A stretch of 56,852 bases of DNA from an uncultured Lachnospiraceae bacterium (GCA_947574135.1 CANPIM010000017.1:1-56852); one strand, 5' to 3'; counted from the first letter of the stretch, positions 8,545 through 18,016 are shown. Notes: generated by a model not told the origin, from the sequence alone. Numbers and translations are program-made.

Positions 8545-8745
8545 CCTTCTTTCGCCCTGGGCGGCACACGCAGCTTTGCCGTGGGCTTCGGCTCCACAAA
8601 ACGGTACACAGGTGTCCGCCGTGCCGCTCGATTCCGCTTCGCTCCATCTCGCTCGCGGGCTTCGCCCTATGCCCAGGATGAATTCCGAGCCCCCATATAA
8701 ATATGGGGCTCTCCTTTCATCCTGGGCGCACGGCTCATGGCCTCG
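8545..8745. other. GC-rich structured intergenic element between rny and proC
   Basis: This 287-bp gap contains a CpG-rich stretch with short AGCGA/GGCGAAGCC-type motifs (8550-8670), followed by a two-part hairpin at 8671-8727. The outer stem is GCCCAGGATGA with TCATCCTGGGC (11 bp). The inner stem pairs 8687-8698 with 8701-8711 with one bulged base. The base composition differs from the flanking genes. It may be a repeated intergenic element or a structured RNA; I do not recognise a named family. Confidence 0.5.
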
Positions 8746-8752
8746 CGCAGAA

Positions 8753-8782
8753 AGAGGATAGCCGCTGATGCAACTATCCTCT
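8753..8782 (-). terminator. Hairpin downstream of rny
   Basis: AGAGGATAG (8753-8761) pairs with CTATCCTCT (8774-8782) around a 12-base loop, 37 bp after the rny stop. The T-run after it on the minus strand is short, so termination may be partial; the plus side is more T-rich. Confidence 0.6.
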
Positions 8783-8818
8783 TTGATTTCTCTTCCTTTT
8801 GTAACCCGGCCTGTCCAC

Positions 8819-10363
8819 CTACTTTGCATAGTCGGTGACCCGGCTCTCCCGAATTACGTTTACCTTGATTTGTCCCGGATACTCCAGTTCTGCTTCTATC
8901 TGCTTGGAAATATTTCTGGCCAACAATACCATCGAGGCATCGTCCACCTGCTCCGGAACTACCATTACTCGAATCTCTCTACCCGCTTGAATCGCAAAAG
9001 ACTTGTCTACTCCCTTGAAAGCATTTGTAATTTCTTCCAGCTGCTTCAGCCGATTGGTATATGTTTCCAGCGTCTCTCTTCTGGCTCCCGGTCTGGCGGC
9101 AGATATGGTATCTGCTGCCTGCACCAGGCAGGCAATGAGGGACGTGGGCTCCACATCTCCATGGTGGGCCTCCACGGCATTGATAACTGTTGCTGACTCT
9201 TTGTATTTCTTACACAAATCCGCTCCGATTTGAATATGTGACCCCTCAACCTCATGGTCAATGGATTTTCCAATATCATGTAAAAGTCCTGCCCGCTTGG
9301 CAATCCGCACATCTACGCCCACCTCGCCGGCCAAAAGGCCTGCCAGCTGCGCCACCTCAATGGAGTGCTTCAAGGCGTTCTGCCCGTAGCTGGTACGGAA
9401 TTTCATTCTACCCAAAAGCCGGATCAACTCCGGATGGATTCCATGAACGCCAACTTCTAATGTGGCCGCCTCACCTTCCTCACGTATCATCACTTCTACT
9501 TCTTTTTGCGCCTTCTCAACCATCTCCTCGATTCTGGCCGGATGTATCCGTCCGTCCACAATCAGTTTTTCCAGCGCAATCCTTGCCACTTCTCTGCGAA
9601 TGGGATCAAATCCAGATAAAATCACTGCCTCCGGCGTATCATCGATAATCAAATCAATGCCGGTCATAGTCTCCAGAGTCCGGATATTTCTACCCTCTCT
9701 GCCGATGATTCTCCCCTTCATCTCGTCATTCGGAAGCTGCACCACGGATATGGTGGTCTCCGCCACATGGTCCGCTGCACATTTCTGAATGGCCGTTACC
9801 ACATATTCCTTTGCCTTTTTATCGGCTTCTTCCTTTGCTCTGCTCTCAAGCTCCTTGACCAGCACAGCGGTTTCATGCTTTACTTCGTCCTCAACAGTTT
9901 TTAACAAATACTCTTTTGCTTGTTCGGAGGTAAGACCTGAGATTCTTTCCAGTTCCTGTACTCTTTGGGACGACAGCTTTTCCAGCTCTGCATACTTCTT
10001 GCCCAGCTGTTCCTCCTTAGCGTTAAAATTCGCCTCCCGCCGCTCCAGAGAATCCGCTTTTTTGTCCAGCGTCTCCTCCTTGGACAGTACCCGGCGCTCA
10101 TAACGCTGGAGCTCTGCTCTGCGTTCCTTGCTCTCCTTCTCGAGTTCGTTCCTGGTTTTCAGCGTTTCTTCCTTCGCCTCCAGCAGGGCCTCCCTCTTCG
10201 ATCGTTCTGCAGTCTTTAATGCGTCATCTATGATTTCCCTTGCCTTTTCCTCAGCATTTCCGACCTTTTTGATATTCATATTTTTCAGGATCGAAACTGT
10301 TATGAGAATCGTAAGGGGTACCGCGATAACAAGTGCAATTAAAATAGGCACAACATTCTGCAC
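8819..10363 (-). CDS. rny: Ribonuclease Y
   Basis: A 514-residue membrane-anchored endoribonuclease that starts mRNA decay in Firmicutes. The order is an N-terminal membrane anchor (residues 5-25), a long charged coiled coil (about 30-190), a KH domain with [15 protein letters not shown] (about 215), and an HD phosphohydrolase domain with [12 protein letters not shown] (about 360). The start is GTG at 10363, 7 bp after AAGGAGG. Its own promoter is at 10410-10438. The length is the usual one for RNase Y. It follows recX on the same strand but has a separate promoter. Confidence 0.97.
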   Translation of the reverse strand: MQNVVPILIALVIAVPLTILITVSILKNMNIKKVGNAEEKAREIIDDALKTAERSKREALLEAKEETLKTRNELEKESKERRAELQRYERRVLSKEETLDKKADSLERREANFNAKEEQLGKKYAELEKLSSQRVQELERISGLTSEQAKEYLLKTVEDEVKHETAVLVKELESRAKEEADKKAKEYVVTAIQKCAADHVAETTISVVQLPNDEMKGRIIGREGRNIRTLETMTGIDLIIDDTPEAVILSGFDPIRREVARIALEKLIVDGRIHPARIEEMVEKAQKEVEVMIREEGEAATLEVGVHGIHPELIRLLGRMKFRTSYGQNALKHSIEVAQLAGLLAGEVGVDVRIAKRAGLLHDIGKSIDHEVEGSHIQIGADLCKKYKESATVINAVEAHHGDVEPTSLIACLVQAADTISAARPGARRETLETYTNRLKQLEEITNAFKGVDKSFAIQAGREIRVMVVPEQVDDASMVLLARNISKQIEAELEYPGQIKVNVIRESRVTDYAK

Positions 10364-10409
10364 AGGAGCACCTCCTTATTTAGTTTTCATTGTGCAATAC
10401 AACACCTCA

Positions 10410-10438
10410 ATTCTATACTTATTTTACAATTATGTCAA
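10410..10438 (-). promoter_or_regulatory. Promoter of rny
   Basis: TTGACA (10433-10438) and TAGAAT (10410-10415) on the minus strand with 17-bp spacing, about 47 bp before the GTG start of rny. Confidence 0.75.
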
Positions 10439-10499
10439 GCAAACTCTTGTTTTTTTGCACAATATTTCATCTGCATTTTCCGGCTCCTCCGTCCCGGCC

Positions 10500-10955
10500 C
10501 TATTCCTCCTCCGTTTCCAGACGCAGGGCCCGGCGGATATCCTCCGAACAGAAGCCCCGGCGCATTAGAAACTGGTAAAATCTTTGAAGCTCCTCCCTGC
10601 CGGCTGTCTTTGGATCGATCTTTTTCTTTTCCATCCAGCGCCGGATCAGAAGGCTCTCATCCTCCCCGGAAACCTCCGCAAAGGCCTCCTCCAGAATCTC
10701 CCTGGAAATTCCTTTCTTCAACCGCAGCTCCTGCTGCATCTGGCGCCTGCTCCTGGTCTGGCCCTTGTACTGAATATAATTTTTTGCGTACCGCAGATCG
10801 TCTATGTAGTGGTAGGATTTCACATATTCTATGGTCTCCTCCACAATGTCCAAAGGATAGTTCTGCTCAAGCTTCCGCCGCAGCTCCTGCTCTGTCCGAT
10901 CCATGCGCTCCAAAAGATACAGGGCTCTGTGCCTGGCCTTTTTTCTCTCATCCAT
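10500..10955 (-). CDS. recX: Regulatory protein RecX
   Basis: A 151-residue protein of three-helix repeats, starting MDERKKARHRALYLLERMDRTEQELRRKL. RecX binds RecA filaments and modulates strand exchange. The motifs ALYLLERMDRTEQEL, YIDDLRYAKNYI and the R-rich segment QTRSRRQMQQELRLKKGI are typical. It starts 21 bp after the recA stop, so both probably come from the SOS-controlled recA promoter. The sequence after its stop shows no strong terminator. Confidence 0.9.
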   Translation of the reverse strand: MDERKKARHRALYLLERMDRTEQELRRKLEQNYPLDIVEETIEYVKSYHYIDDLRYAKNYIQYKGQTRSRRQMQQELRLKKGISREILEEAFAEVSGEDESLLIRRWMEKKKIDPKTAGREELQRFYQFLMRRGFCSEDIRRALRLETEEE

Positions 10956-10976
10956 CGTCTTATTAAATAGGCTTTA

Positions 10977-12074
10977 TTAAGCTTCCTTATCTGCCTTGGT
11001 CTCCTTCTTGCCCTTGAGCTCCTTGGCAGGCTCCGTTTCCTTGGCGGTCTCTGTCTCTTTGGCTGGCTCTGTCTTTCCCTCCAGGAGTCCGTAATGCTCC
11101 CGCACTTTGTCCTCCACAGCCTTGCAGATCTCCGGATTCTGCTTCAAATAGCTCTTGGCATTTTCCCGCCCCTGTCCAATCTTGTCTCCGTTGTAGGAAT
11201 ACCAGGCGCCACTCTTGTTGATAATACTGAGATTTACCGCCAAATCCAGAATATCTCCCTCCTTGGCAATACCCTGTCCAAATACAATGTCAAACTCTGC
11301 CTCCTTAAAGGGCGGGGCAATCTTATTTTTTACCACCTTAATGCGGGTATGGTTTCCCACCACCTCGCCGCCCTGCTTTAAGGACTCCACCCTGCGCACG
11401 TCCAGACGAATGGAGGAGTAAAACTTTAGCGCCCGTCCCCCTGTGGTCGTCTCGGGATTGCCAAACATCACCCCGATCTTTTCCCGCAGCTGATTGATAA
11501 AAATCACGATACAGTTAGATTTGCTGATAACAGAGGTCAGCTTTCGAAGCGCCTGGGACATAAGGCGGGCCTGAAGTCCCACATGGCTGTCTCCCATATC
11601 TCCGTCAATCTCCGCCTTTGGCACCAGGGCCGCCACCGAGTCCACTATCACAATGTCCACAGCCCCGGAACGCACCATGGTCTCCGTGATCTCCAGAGCC
11701 TGCTCCCCATTGTCTGGCTGGGAAATGTAAAGATTGTCAATATCTACCCCAATATTCTTGGCATAGGCCGGATCCAGGGCATGCTCGGCGTCGATAAAGC
11801 CTGCGATCCCGCCTCTTTTCTGCACCTCGGCCACCATGTGAAGGGCTACAGTGGTCTTACCGCTGGACTCCGGACCATAGACCTCGATAATCCTTCCCTT
11901 GGGGACACCCCCAAGCCCCAGGGCAATATCCAGGCTTAAGGAACCGGTGGGAATCGTCTCCACCTGCATCCGGTTGCCAGTGTCTCCAAGCTTCATCACG
12001 GAGCCCTTTCCGTACTGCTTCTCAATGTGGCTGATGGCCGCGTCCAGGGCCTTTAATTTATCTTCCTTCACCAT
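10977..12074 (-). CDS. recA: Recombinase RecA
   Basis: A 365-residue ATP-dependent strand-exchange protein and co-protease for LexA. Walker A is GPESSGKT (67-74); the [11 protein letters not shown] and [17 protein letters not shown] motifs follow. The C-terminal tail is rich in Lys and Glu with a repeated KET/AKE pattern, a feature known in other RecA tails. The ATG at 12074 lies 8 bp after AAGGAG; the upstream open frame overlaps the promoter. An SOS box lies 63-76 bp before the start. Confidence 0.98.
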   Translation of the reverse strand: MVKEDKLKALDAAISHIEKQYGKGSVMKLGDTGNRMQVETIPTGSLSLDIALGLGGVPKGRIIEVYGPESSGKTTVALHMVAEVQKRGGIAGFIDAEHALDPAYAKNIGVDIDNLYISQPDNGEQALEITETMVRSGAVDIVIVDSVAALVPKAEIDGDMGDSHVGLQARLMSQALRKLTSVISKSNCIVIFINQLREKIGVMFGNPETTTGGRALKFYSSIRLDVRRVESLKQGGEVVGNHTRIKVVKNKIAPPFKEAEFDIVFGQGIAKEGDILDLAVNLSIINKSGAWYSYNGDKIGQGRENAKSYLKQNPEICKAVEDKVREHYGLLEGKTEPAKETETAKETEPAKELKGKKETKADKEA

Positions 12075-12136
12075 TATCCATTCTCCTTTTTTTCTGTTTT
12101 TCTTTTGCTCTTTCTCGGTTTCAAACAAATGTTCTT

Positions 12137-12187
12137 CGAACTTTTGTTCGTTTTTATTATCATAATACACTTCTCTCACTTTGTCAA
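12137..12187 (-). promoter_or_regulatory. recA promoter with LexA (SOS) box
   Basis: On the minus strand TTGACA (12182-12187) and TATGAT (12159-12164) are 17 bp apart. Eight bases downstream is CGAACAAAAGTTCG (12137-12150), a perfect match to the Firmicutes LexA site CGAAC-N4-GTTCG, overlapping the likely transcription start. A second GTTC-GAAGAAC partial dyad follows. Confidence 0.9.
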
Positions 12188-12382
12188 GTATCTTTCACCC
12201 CCTTTCCCCATTTCCTTTCCCCTATATTTTTCATCTTTTTTGCATTTCCTTCCTGCAACAAGGACAAAGCACTCCCCTGCCGATGAAAAAACATTGCTTT
12301 AAATCCGGAAAATACGGCAGAAACTGCCAGAAGCTTTCCCTCTAAGAATAAGGGCGCCATAAACGAAAGAATTCCTCTTAAG
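12188..12382. other. Intergenic region without a gene
   Basis: The 300-bp gap between the recA promoter and the BlaR1-like gene is pyrimidine-rich on the plus strand and holds no supported reading frame. Its only clear structure is the hairpin at 12383-12424. Confidence 0.5.
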
Positions 12383-12424
12383 AATAACAGAAAATCCCTC
12401 TTGTGAAAAGGATTTTCTGTTATT
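12383..12424. terminator. Terminator after the BlaR1-like gene
   Basis: A perfect 15-bp stem, AATAACAGAAAATCC (12383-12397) with GGATTTTCTGTTATT (12410-12424). On the plus strand it is followed by TTTGTCTCTTTT. On the minus strand it lies about 77 bp after the stop of the BlaR1-like gene, which it probably ends. Confidence 0.75.
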
Positions 12425-12500
12425 TTTGTCTCTTTTCAGCATTTTTACTAAATTGCCAGAAAGCAGGTGCATACGGCTACCATCTCTTGACAAGGGTTCT

Positions 12501-14069
12501 TTACCCCTCCACCCCATAAAATTCGATTTTCCAGCCATCCTCCTCCCTGACAAGCACAAAGGTTACATACAGAAACATATCCTCATAGGTACTGTCCCTG
12601 AATTCCAGAGAGACGATGGCTCTCCCCTCCTTGATTTTTTTGTCGTCCGTATCCGACAATCCCTTCCATGTGAAATCGCTTACAGCGCCTGTGCTCTCAT
12701 ATCCTTCTATCTTCCCTTCATAGGTGCTGGACAGGAAGCCCTGCAGCGCGTCTGTATTCCCGTCAAAATATGCCTTTGCAAATACATCCACCATATTTCT
12801 GATTTCCCTGCAATCTTCTGCGCTCAGATATTCCGTTCCCTCCGTTTGTGCTTCTTGATTTCCCTTGGGTCCGTGGAAAGCTTCCCGGCCCATGGCCTCG
12901 GTTTCCTCCCCGGACAAGCCCTCCTCTCCCTGCTGCCGTGTATGTTCCGCCTGCTCTGCACTTTTCTCTGCCTCTGAAAGAGCTTCTTCCTTCAGCTCCT
13001 TAACTCCCACCGGCTCTTTGGCCTCTCTCCCCTCCTCTTCAAGAGAACAGCCCACCAGGGCTCCCAGACAGGCCGTCAAGAGAATGGTTCCCAGGAATAG
13101 AGCCATCCCATTTTTCTTTTTCCTTTTACTTAAAATATTTTGAAAACGTTTTTTCATGGCCCTCTTTCCTCCATAAAATTGTGTGGTTAAGGAGAGTCGT
13201 TTGGTGCATTGCCTGTGAAGCATAGACAGCAATGTTTCCGTGTACGCCTTTCGCACCTCATAGCCTGCGCCCTGGGTAACCCTTTCATCGCAGGACAGCT
13301 CCATGTCCATGGCCGCTTCCTTCCGCATGATCCAGATAAGGGGATGAAACCAGTAAATTCCATTGACGATTACAAAAAGCAGTTTCCCATACACGTCTCC
13401 CCGTTTCACATGCACCAGCTCATGCTTCAGAATAAAAAACAATTCCTCCTGACTGTAGGATTCCTCGGGTAAAACCAAAATCGGTTTAAAAAAACCCAGG
13501 ATTAGAGGGCTCTCAGCTATAGAGCACTCCAACATTTGTACGTTATACCTGATATGTAGTTCCCCTCTCAGACGGGATAGGAGACACAAAATCTGTCTAT
13601 CCCCTACAGGCCTCCCCTTTTTGGCCACCTGCCGCTTGTAATGAAAATAACTGCCAAAATGTACAGAAAAAAAACCCAGGCTGCCCAACATCCAGACAGC
13701 CGCCGCCAGATCAAGCAGCGTCATCCCCCCATTGTTTTTTCCGTTCTCCCCAGAAAGAGGGGCAGTCATTTGCGGCGGTATCTCAACCATGATCCGTCCA
13801 AAGGGAAGTCCTTTTTCTGTCCAAGTATCTGCATCCCCCCATACAGGCGTCGTCTGGGCTTTTCTTTGGGGCAAAAAGTCCATGGCCCATGGCCCATAAG
13901 TCCCGCCAAAGGGAACCAGCAGCCGCAGTGCAAGAAATATCCAGGCCAGGTATTTCCATTTTGCCGCGTATCTCCTGTTTAAGAGGGGCGTAAGTAAAAT
14001 CAGTACAGCCACCACCAGGCTTGTGGACACAGACGCACGAAAAAGGGCTAAACAAATGGCCGTCATCAT
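12501..14069 (-). CDS. BlaR1/MecR1-type M56 membrane metallopeptidase with extra C-terminal domain
   Basis: A 522-residue protein with N-terminal membrane helices (about 5-55 and 118-142), then the M56 zinc peptidase motif HELVH (216-220) and the downstream glutamate-bearing AAMDMELSCDERV. The BlaR1 family cleaves or inactivates a BlaI-type repressor when its outer sensor detects a signal. A last membrane span at about 325-345 leads to a Glu/Lys-rich linker and a domain of about 110 residues (FAKAYFDGNTDAL onward) resembling an NTF2-like fold. The usual penicillin-binding sensor domain (SxxK, KTG) is absent, so beta-lactam sensing is not supported. Its start overlaps the blaI stop as ATGA. 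Confidence 0.82.
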   Translation of the reverse strand: MMTAICLALFRASVSTSLVVAVLILLTPLLNRRYAAKWKYLAWIFLALRLLVPFGGTYGPWAMDFLPQRKAQTTPVWGDADTWTEKGLPFGRIMVEIPPQMTAPLSGENGKNNGGMTLLDLAAAVWMLGSLGFFSVHFGSYFHYKRQVAKKGRPVGDRQILCLLSRLRGELHIRYNVQMLECSIAESPLILGFFKPILVLPEESYSQEELFFILKHELVHVKRGDVYGKLLFVIVNGIYWFHPLIWIMRKEAAMDMELSCDERVTQGAGYEVRKAYTETLLSMLHRQCTKRLSLTTQFYGGKRAMKKRFQNILSKRKKKNGMALFLGTILLTACLGALVGCSLEEEGREAKEPVGVKELKEEALSEAEKSAEQAEHTRQQGEEGLSGEETEAMGREAFHGPKGNQEAQTEGTEYLSAEDCREIRNMVDVFAKAYFDGNTDALQGFLSSTYEGKIEGYESTGAVSDFTWKGLSDTDDKKIKEGRAIVSLEFRDSTYEDMFLYVTFVLVREEDGWKIEFYGVEG

Positions 14070-14449
14070 GCATCCTCCAGCTCATCCAAAAAATTTCTAA
14101 GCTCTGCAAGATCCGAATCCTGAATGGCTTTGTTGCTATAGAGGGTAGCAACCATATTCTCAATGGAATTGTTGTACAGCTTCTCAAGAAAATGTTTGCC
14201 GGCCTTTGCCTTATACTCGTTTTCCGAGATCACAAAGGTATAGAGATTGGTTCCCGTTGAACGGTCACAATTCACAAACCCCTTATCCGCCAGCCTTGTC
14301 AGGGATGTCATAAGGGTGGATAGGGGCCAGGGTCTCTTTCCCTGCAATTCCTTTAAAATATAGTTTGCAGTTACAGGAGCTTTCCTGTCCCATATCACCT
14401 GCATGATTTCCAGCTCCGCTTCCCCAAGCTTTTTTTGTGTTGTTCCCAT
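14066..14449 (-). CDS. BlaI/MecI/CopY-family repressor
   Basis: A 127-residue winged-helix repressor (residues 1-75, with LGEAELEIMQVIWDRKAPVTANYIL) followed by a dimerisation helix region. Family members repress their own operon until a BlaR1-like protease removes them. The gene overlaps the M56 peptidase gene by 4 bp, the normal pairing. Its promoter is covered by TATAC/GTATA repeats. What the pair controls beyond itself is not visible: the next gene on this strand upstream is far away, and no beta-lactamase gene lies in the window. Confidence 0.9.
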   Translation of the reverse strand: MGTTQKKLGEAELEIMQVIWDRKAPVTANYILKELQGKRPWPLSTLMTSLTRLADKGFVNCDRSTGTNLYTFVISENEYKAKAGKHFLEKLYNNSIENMVATLYSNKAIQDSDLAELRNFLDELEDA

Positions 14450-14460
14450 ATTTTTATCTC

Positions 14461-14512
14461 CCTGTTATACGATTGTATAATTTATTATACAGCCGTATAA
14501 CAGGGTTGTCAA
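14461..14512 (-). promoter_or_regulatory. blaI-like promoter overlapped by its operator
   Basis: A consensus promoter, TTGACA (14507-14512) and TATAAT (14484-14489), with 17-bp spacing. The -10 and downstream region carries inverted units TATAC-N4/5-GTATA twice, inside a larger symmetry CCTGTTATAC ... GTATAACAGG (14461-14503). This is the expected form and place for a BlaI/MecI operator, so the pair should be autorepressed. Confidence 0.82.
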
Positions 14513-14568
14513 GTTGATTCTCAAGGGTTTCTTGTGAGAAATTCTCTTGTAACAAATGAGAACCGTTC

Positions 14569-17124
14569 TCAAGTCATATCATCTCTCAGGGCGTCAATAA
14601 TATTTTCCTTCTTTATTTTGCTCACTGCATACAGCATAGCCAGAGCGATCATGAAGAACACCCCCAGCACACTGATTCCCAGGCTGGCCCAGGGAAACAC
14701 AAAGGCAACTGTAGCGCCGCCCCACACCAGCCATTGATAGATCAGAAAGGAACAAAGCACAGCCAGAGGAAGCCCAAAAAGCAGAGTCCCTGCTCCGTAA
14801 AAGAAACATTCCAAGCGCATCATTTTGTGAAAGGCTCTATCCCCCATGCCCACGGAGCGGAGCATGGCCAGCTCTCTCCTGCGAAGCTTGATATTGGTGG
14901 AGATGGTGTTAAACACATTGGCCATGGCAATAAGGGAAATCATGCCCACAAAGACCATGGTAAAGAGACGGACAATAAACTCCATATTCCGATTTTCCTC
15001 CAGTAGCTTATGCATGTTATACAGCTCATAGGGACAGGTAATCCCCGCTCCCTCCAGAAGGGTTTTCATCTGTCCCTCTGACTGTCCGGGATTTTCCGAC
15101 CAGAAGGTCAGGCATTCCTTTTGGGGCGCCTGGAGAAAGGCAAAGGAATCTCTTGCACTGTAGGGAAGGATTCCCATAAAAACATAATCTTTGACCTCCG
15201 AAAGCTCTGCCGGAGGCGGATCCAGAAGATAGGCATCCACAAAGCTCCCCCGAATGTCCTTTGTCTGCCCGTTCTCTTGGGATTGGATGGTAAAAGCAAA
15301 AGAAGGCTCCGTAAAGAGATCCTGGCTGCCGGTCCGTTTTCCCACCACGGCCATGGAAGCCTCCGCACCGGTATAGTCCTCAAGGGCAAGTCCCTGGCTC
15401 TCCAAAAACTCCACAAAGCGCCCATCCTCCAAAAACTGAATATCCAGGAGAAGCTCCGCATCTCCCCCTTTCTCCTCAAATCCCCCACTTTGCTTCCCGT
15501 TTTCCCGAAATTCCGGAGTAAGCATTTCCACCGGCACCCTGCAGGAATAGGTGGTAAGAATCTGATAGGTACTCTCGGTCACTCCTGACGCCTGCTTAAG
15601 CTTCTCATAGAGCCAAAGGAGCTCTTCTTCCTCCATATCCCTGGCCGTAAATAAAATATCTCCGTCTGCCTCCACCTTTGACTGCTCTGCGAAAAGCCCC
15701 AGCTCTGTCTGAAAGGTATTTGCAGAGATAAAAAGCACTACACTCAGGGTCAAAGACAGCATAATACTCCGGTAGCGCCTCCGGTTTCTCCTGAAATTTT
15801 TAAGGGCCAGCGTTCCCTCCAGGCCACAGATACGCATTGCGTATTTTGGTACCCTTATGGCTCTTGCCTCAAGCTTTACCCCACGGCTCTGCCGGATACA
15901 CTCCATCACAGGGGTGGCAGCCGCTTTCCTGGCAGGAAGATAGGCAGAGATCAAAATAGTCACCAGGCTTATGGCCACGGCCGCCAAGAGGGAGAGCGGG
16001 GATACGCAAAGCTTCAATGGCACCCCCTCGTACATGATATTTTGGAAATGCCCGGACGCCAGAGCCAGCACAACCTGGAGACTTGGCAAGCCTATGAAAA
16101 TCCCCAGGGGAATCCCCGCCGCGCCGATGCACAGGCCCTCAAACAGCACGGATTTTCGCAGCTGCTTTTCCGTGGCTCCCACAGATAAAAGAATTCCAAA
16201 CTGATGCATACGCTCATTCAACGAAATGTTAAATGCGTTATAGATTAAAAAAACCGAGCCTGTCATAATAAGCAGAAGGAGAACGCCTCCCACAGAGTAG
16301 AGAAGCATTTGAAACACCCGATCCTTGGAAAGTCCCATAAACCGCAGCACATCGTCATTTAGAACATACGTTCTATCTTCTGTCCCAAGCTTTGTATACC
16401 CATGCACCTGATACGCCTTTTTTAAGGTGACAAAAATATCCGCTCTCTCCCCGGATGACGCCGGATTCATGGCTGTGATCAGCGTGTACCCGGGAGCCGT
16501 GCGCTCCTCAAAGGCCGGTCTCTGACAAATCCCCACCACGGTATAGAACCTCTCCTCCCGAATGGAAAGACTCTCCTTCCCGCTTTCCGGCTCCTCCACG
16601 GAAACATAGGGATCGTGCTGGGTAAGCTTCTGATCTCCCTCCACCCGATCTCCGATTTTCAAAGTCAGGGTATCCCCCAGAGAAAACTTCACCCCTCCGT
16701 TCAGAGCCACATGGGCAGGAATCAAAATCTCCCGGGAATTTTCCGGCAGCCTCCCTGCCGCCAGCGTCAGAGGCAGCTCCTCAAAGGCCTCCTCAGAAAA
16801 GCCCATCACATACACATAGGGCTTGTGGGGATTCCTCCCCCCGTCCAGGGCTCCGTAGCCGATGCTCTCACAAACCACCACCTTTTCCACCCGGGAATCC
16901 TCTGCCTGCTCCTTAACAAAGGCGGCATCCACATCCGGAAAGCTTACCTGCCAGTCTCCGTATTTCTCTATGGCTCCTCTCACCATATAATCCTGGAGGG
17001 AGACGGCAAAGGTGGCCACCGCCGTGATCAATGCCGTGGACAGCGCCACTCCCACAATGGTTACCAGGGTCCGGGCCCGGCTGTTTTTCATGCGCTTCAG
17101 GGCATCCTTACAGAAAATATTCAT
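14569..17124 (-). CDS. MacB/FtsX-type ABC exporter permease
   Basis: An 851-residue permease with the two-module FtsX architecture: an N-terminal membrane helix (18-45), an outer domain (about 50-260), three helices (about 275-400), then a second helix near 455-480, a second outer domain (about 480-720) and three C-terminal helices (about 725-840). Such 4+4 or 3+3 helix permeases with large extracellular domains export or expel peptides, antibiotics or lipoproteins. It overlaps its ATPase gene by 4 bp. A sensor kinase and response regulator lie upstream on the same strand, a layout common for peptide-antibiotic resistance modules. The substrate cannot be named from sequence. Confidence 0.88.
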   Translation of the reverse strand: MNIFCKDALKRMKNSRARTLVTIVGVALSTALITAVATFAVSLQDYMVRGAIEKYGDWQVSFPDVDAAFVKEQAEDSRVEKVVVCESIGYGALDGGRNPHKPYVYVMGFSEEAFEELPLTLAAGRLPENSREILIPAHVALNGGVKFSLGDTLTLKIGDRVEGDQKLTQHDPYVSVEEPESGKESLSIREERFYTVVGICQRPAFEERTAPGYTLITAMNPASSGERADIFVTLKKAYQVHGYTKLGTEDRTYVLNDDVLRFMGLSKDRVFQMLLYSVGGVLLLLIMTGSVFLIYNAFNISLNERMHQFGILLSVGATEKQLRKSVLFEGLCIGAAGIPLGIFIGLPSLQVVLALASGHFQNIMYEGVPLKLCVSPLSLLAAVAISLVTILISAYLPARKAAATPVMECIRQSRGVKLEARAIRVPKYAMRICGLEGTLALKNFRRNRRRYRSIMLSLTLSVVLFISANTFQTELGLFAEQSKVEADGDILFTARDMEEEELLWLYEKLKQASGVTESTYQILTTYSCRVPVEMLTPEFRENGKQSGGFEEKGGDAELLLDIQFLEDGRFVEFLESQGLALEDYTGAEASMAVVGKRTGSQDLFTEPSFAFTIQSQENGQTKDIRGSFVDAYLLDPPPAELSEVKDYVFMGILPYSARDSFAFLQAPQKECLTFWSENPGQSEGQMKTLLEGAGITCPYELYNMHKLLEENRNMEFIVRLFTMVFVGMISLIAMANVFNTISTNIKLRRRELAMLRSVGMGDRAFHKMMRLECFFYGAGTLLFGLPLAVLCSFLIYQWLVWGGATVAFVFPWASLGISVLGVFFMIALAMLYAVSKIKKENIIDALRDDMT

Positions 17125-17810
17125 CTCCCCATCACCTGCCTCTCATCCCGGATCACCCGGCCGTCCGAAATACAGACAATCCGATCCGCCTGCAAGGCAA
17201 TATTCTCGTCATGGGTGACCACAAGCAGGGTCTGATGATACCTCTCGTGGCTGGCCTTTAAAAGGCGGATGATCTCATGTCCATTGCGGCTGTCCAGGCT
17301 CCCGGTGGGCTCGTCGGCCAGCATAACAGCCGGGGCATTCATCAGGGCCCGACCAATGGCCACCCGCTGCTGCTGTCCCCCGGAAAGCTGGTTGGGCAGA
17401 TGGTCCCTTCGATCCGAAAGACCTAAAAGCTCCAACAGATCCCCAAGCCGTTCCCTGTTTACCTTTCTTTTGTCCAAGAGTACCGGCAGGGTAATATTTT
17501 CCACCACATTCAGGGTGGGAATCAGGTTGTGAAACTGATAGATAAGTCCCACCTGCCGCCTTCGGAAAATGGAGAGCTTCTCCTTGCTCTGGGCATAGAC
17601 ATCCTGTCCGTCCAGAAACACCTTTCCGCTGGTAGGCACATCCACCCCGGCAATCATGTGAAGCAACGTGGATTTGCCGGAGCCGGAGGAACCCATAATA
17701 GCTGTGAATTCTCCCTTGTCTATGGACAGGAAAACCCGGTTCAGGGCTATCACCTGATTTTCATCCCTTCCATAAACCTTGCTGAGATTTTCAATTCTTA
17801 AGAAATCCAT
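17121..17810 (-). CDS. ABC exporter ATP-binding protein (LolD/MacB class)
   Basis: A 229-residue ATPase with all motifs: Walker [10 protein letters not shown] (40-48), Q-loop IYQFHNL, signature LSGGQQQR, Walker [10 protein letters not shown] and the His switch VVTHD. The order and the [25 protein letters not shown] stretch put it in the LolD/MacB/BceA group that pairs with FtsX-type permeases. I start it at the ATG at 17810, 8 bp after GAGGAGG; the open frame upstream is a different, smaller reading frame. It overlaps the permease gene by 4 bp (ATGA). Confidence 0.93.
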   Translation of the reverse strand: MDFLRIENLSKVYGRDENQVIALNRVFLSIDKGEFTAIMGSSGSGKSTLLHMIAGVDVPTSGKVFLDGQDVYAQSKEKLSIFRRRQVGLIYQFHNLIPTLNVVENITLPVLLDKRKVNRERLGDLLELLGLSDRRDHLPNQLSGGQQQRVAIGRALMNAPAVMLADEPTGSLDSRNGHEIIRLLKASHERYHQTLLVVTHDENIALQADRIVCISDGRVIRDERQVMGR

Positions 17811-17904
17811 TCTGTAAGCCTCCTCTCTTTCTGTCCGGGATAAGGGCCAAAAGCAGCAGCCAACACAAAAGCAAACTCCCAAGGACCTGCAAACATTTTT
17901 TCAT
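17791..17904 (-). CDS. Small hydrophobic peptide ORF before the ABC exporter
   Basis: A 37-codon frame begins with the ATG at 17904, 9 bp after AAGGAG, and overlaps the first 20 bases of the ATPase gene in another frame. The peptide begins MKKCLQVLGSLLLCWLLLLAL and continues with a basic, polar tail. It looks like one membrane helix with an N-terminal positive charge. The good ribosome site and the overlap suggest translational coupling to the ATPase. It could be a small membrane partner of the exporter or only a leader peptide. I do not recognise a family. Confidence 0.42.
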   Translation of the reverse strand: MKKCLQVLGSLLLCWLLLLALIPDRKRGGLQNGFLKN

Positions 17905-17937
17905 GGCTTTCATCTCCTTGCTGTAATGTTCATATCC

Positions 17938-18016
17938 CTATGATAGAGTCGGCGACTTACATGTTTGTGACTTTTCGGTGAGAGATCCGTCACTTTTCTT
18001 CTGGGAGAAACCCCTG
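17938..18016 (-). promoter_or_regulatory. Intergenic region before the exporter genes with GTGAC/GTCAC repeats
   Basis: On the minus strand AAAAGTGACGG and AAAAGTCACAA occur 21 bp apart, followed by TATCAT. The repeats may be the site for the neighbouring response regulator. No clear -35 element sits 17 bp from the TATCAT, so the promoter assignment is weak. Confidence 0.35.

Noticed and set aside
8347-8829. A 160-codon minus-strand frame between rny and proC.
   Set aside because: It overlaps proC in another frame and crosses hairpins; composition is not protein-like.
14515-14568. The TGAGAAC/GTTCTCA palindrome after the exporter permease as a terminator.
   Set aside because: The arms are separated by one base, too tight for an RNA hairpin, and no T-run follows. 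It might be an operator but no gene start fits.
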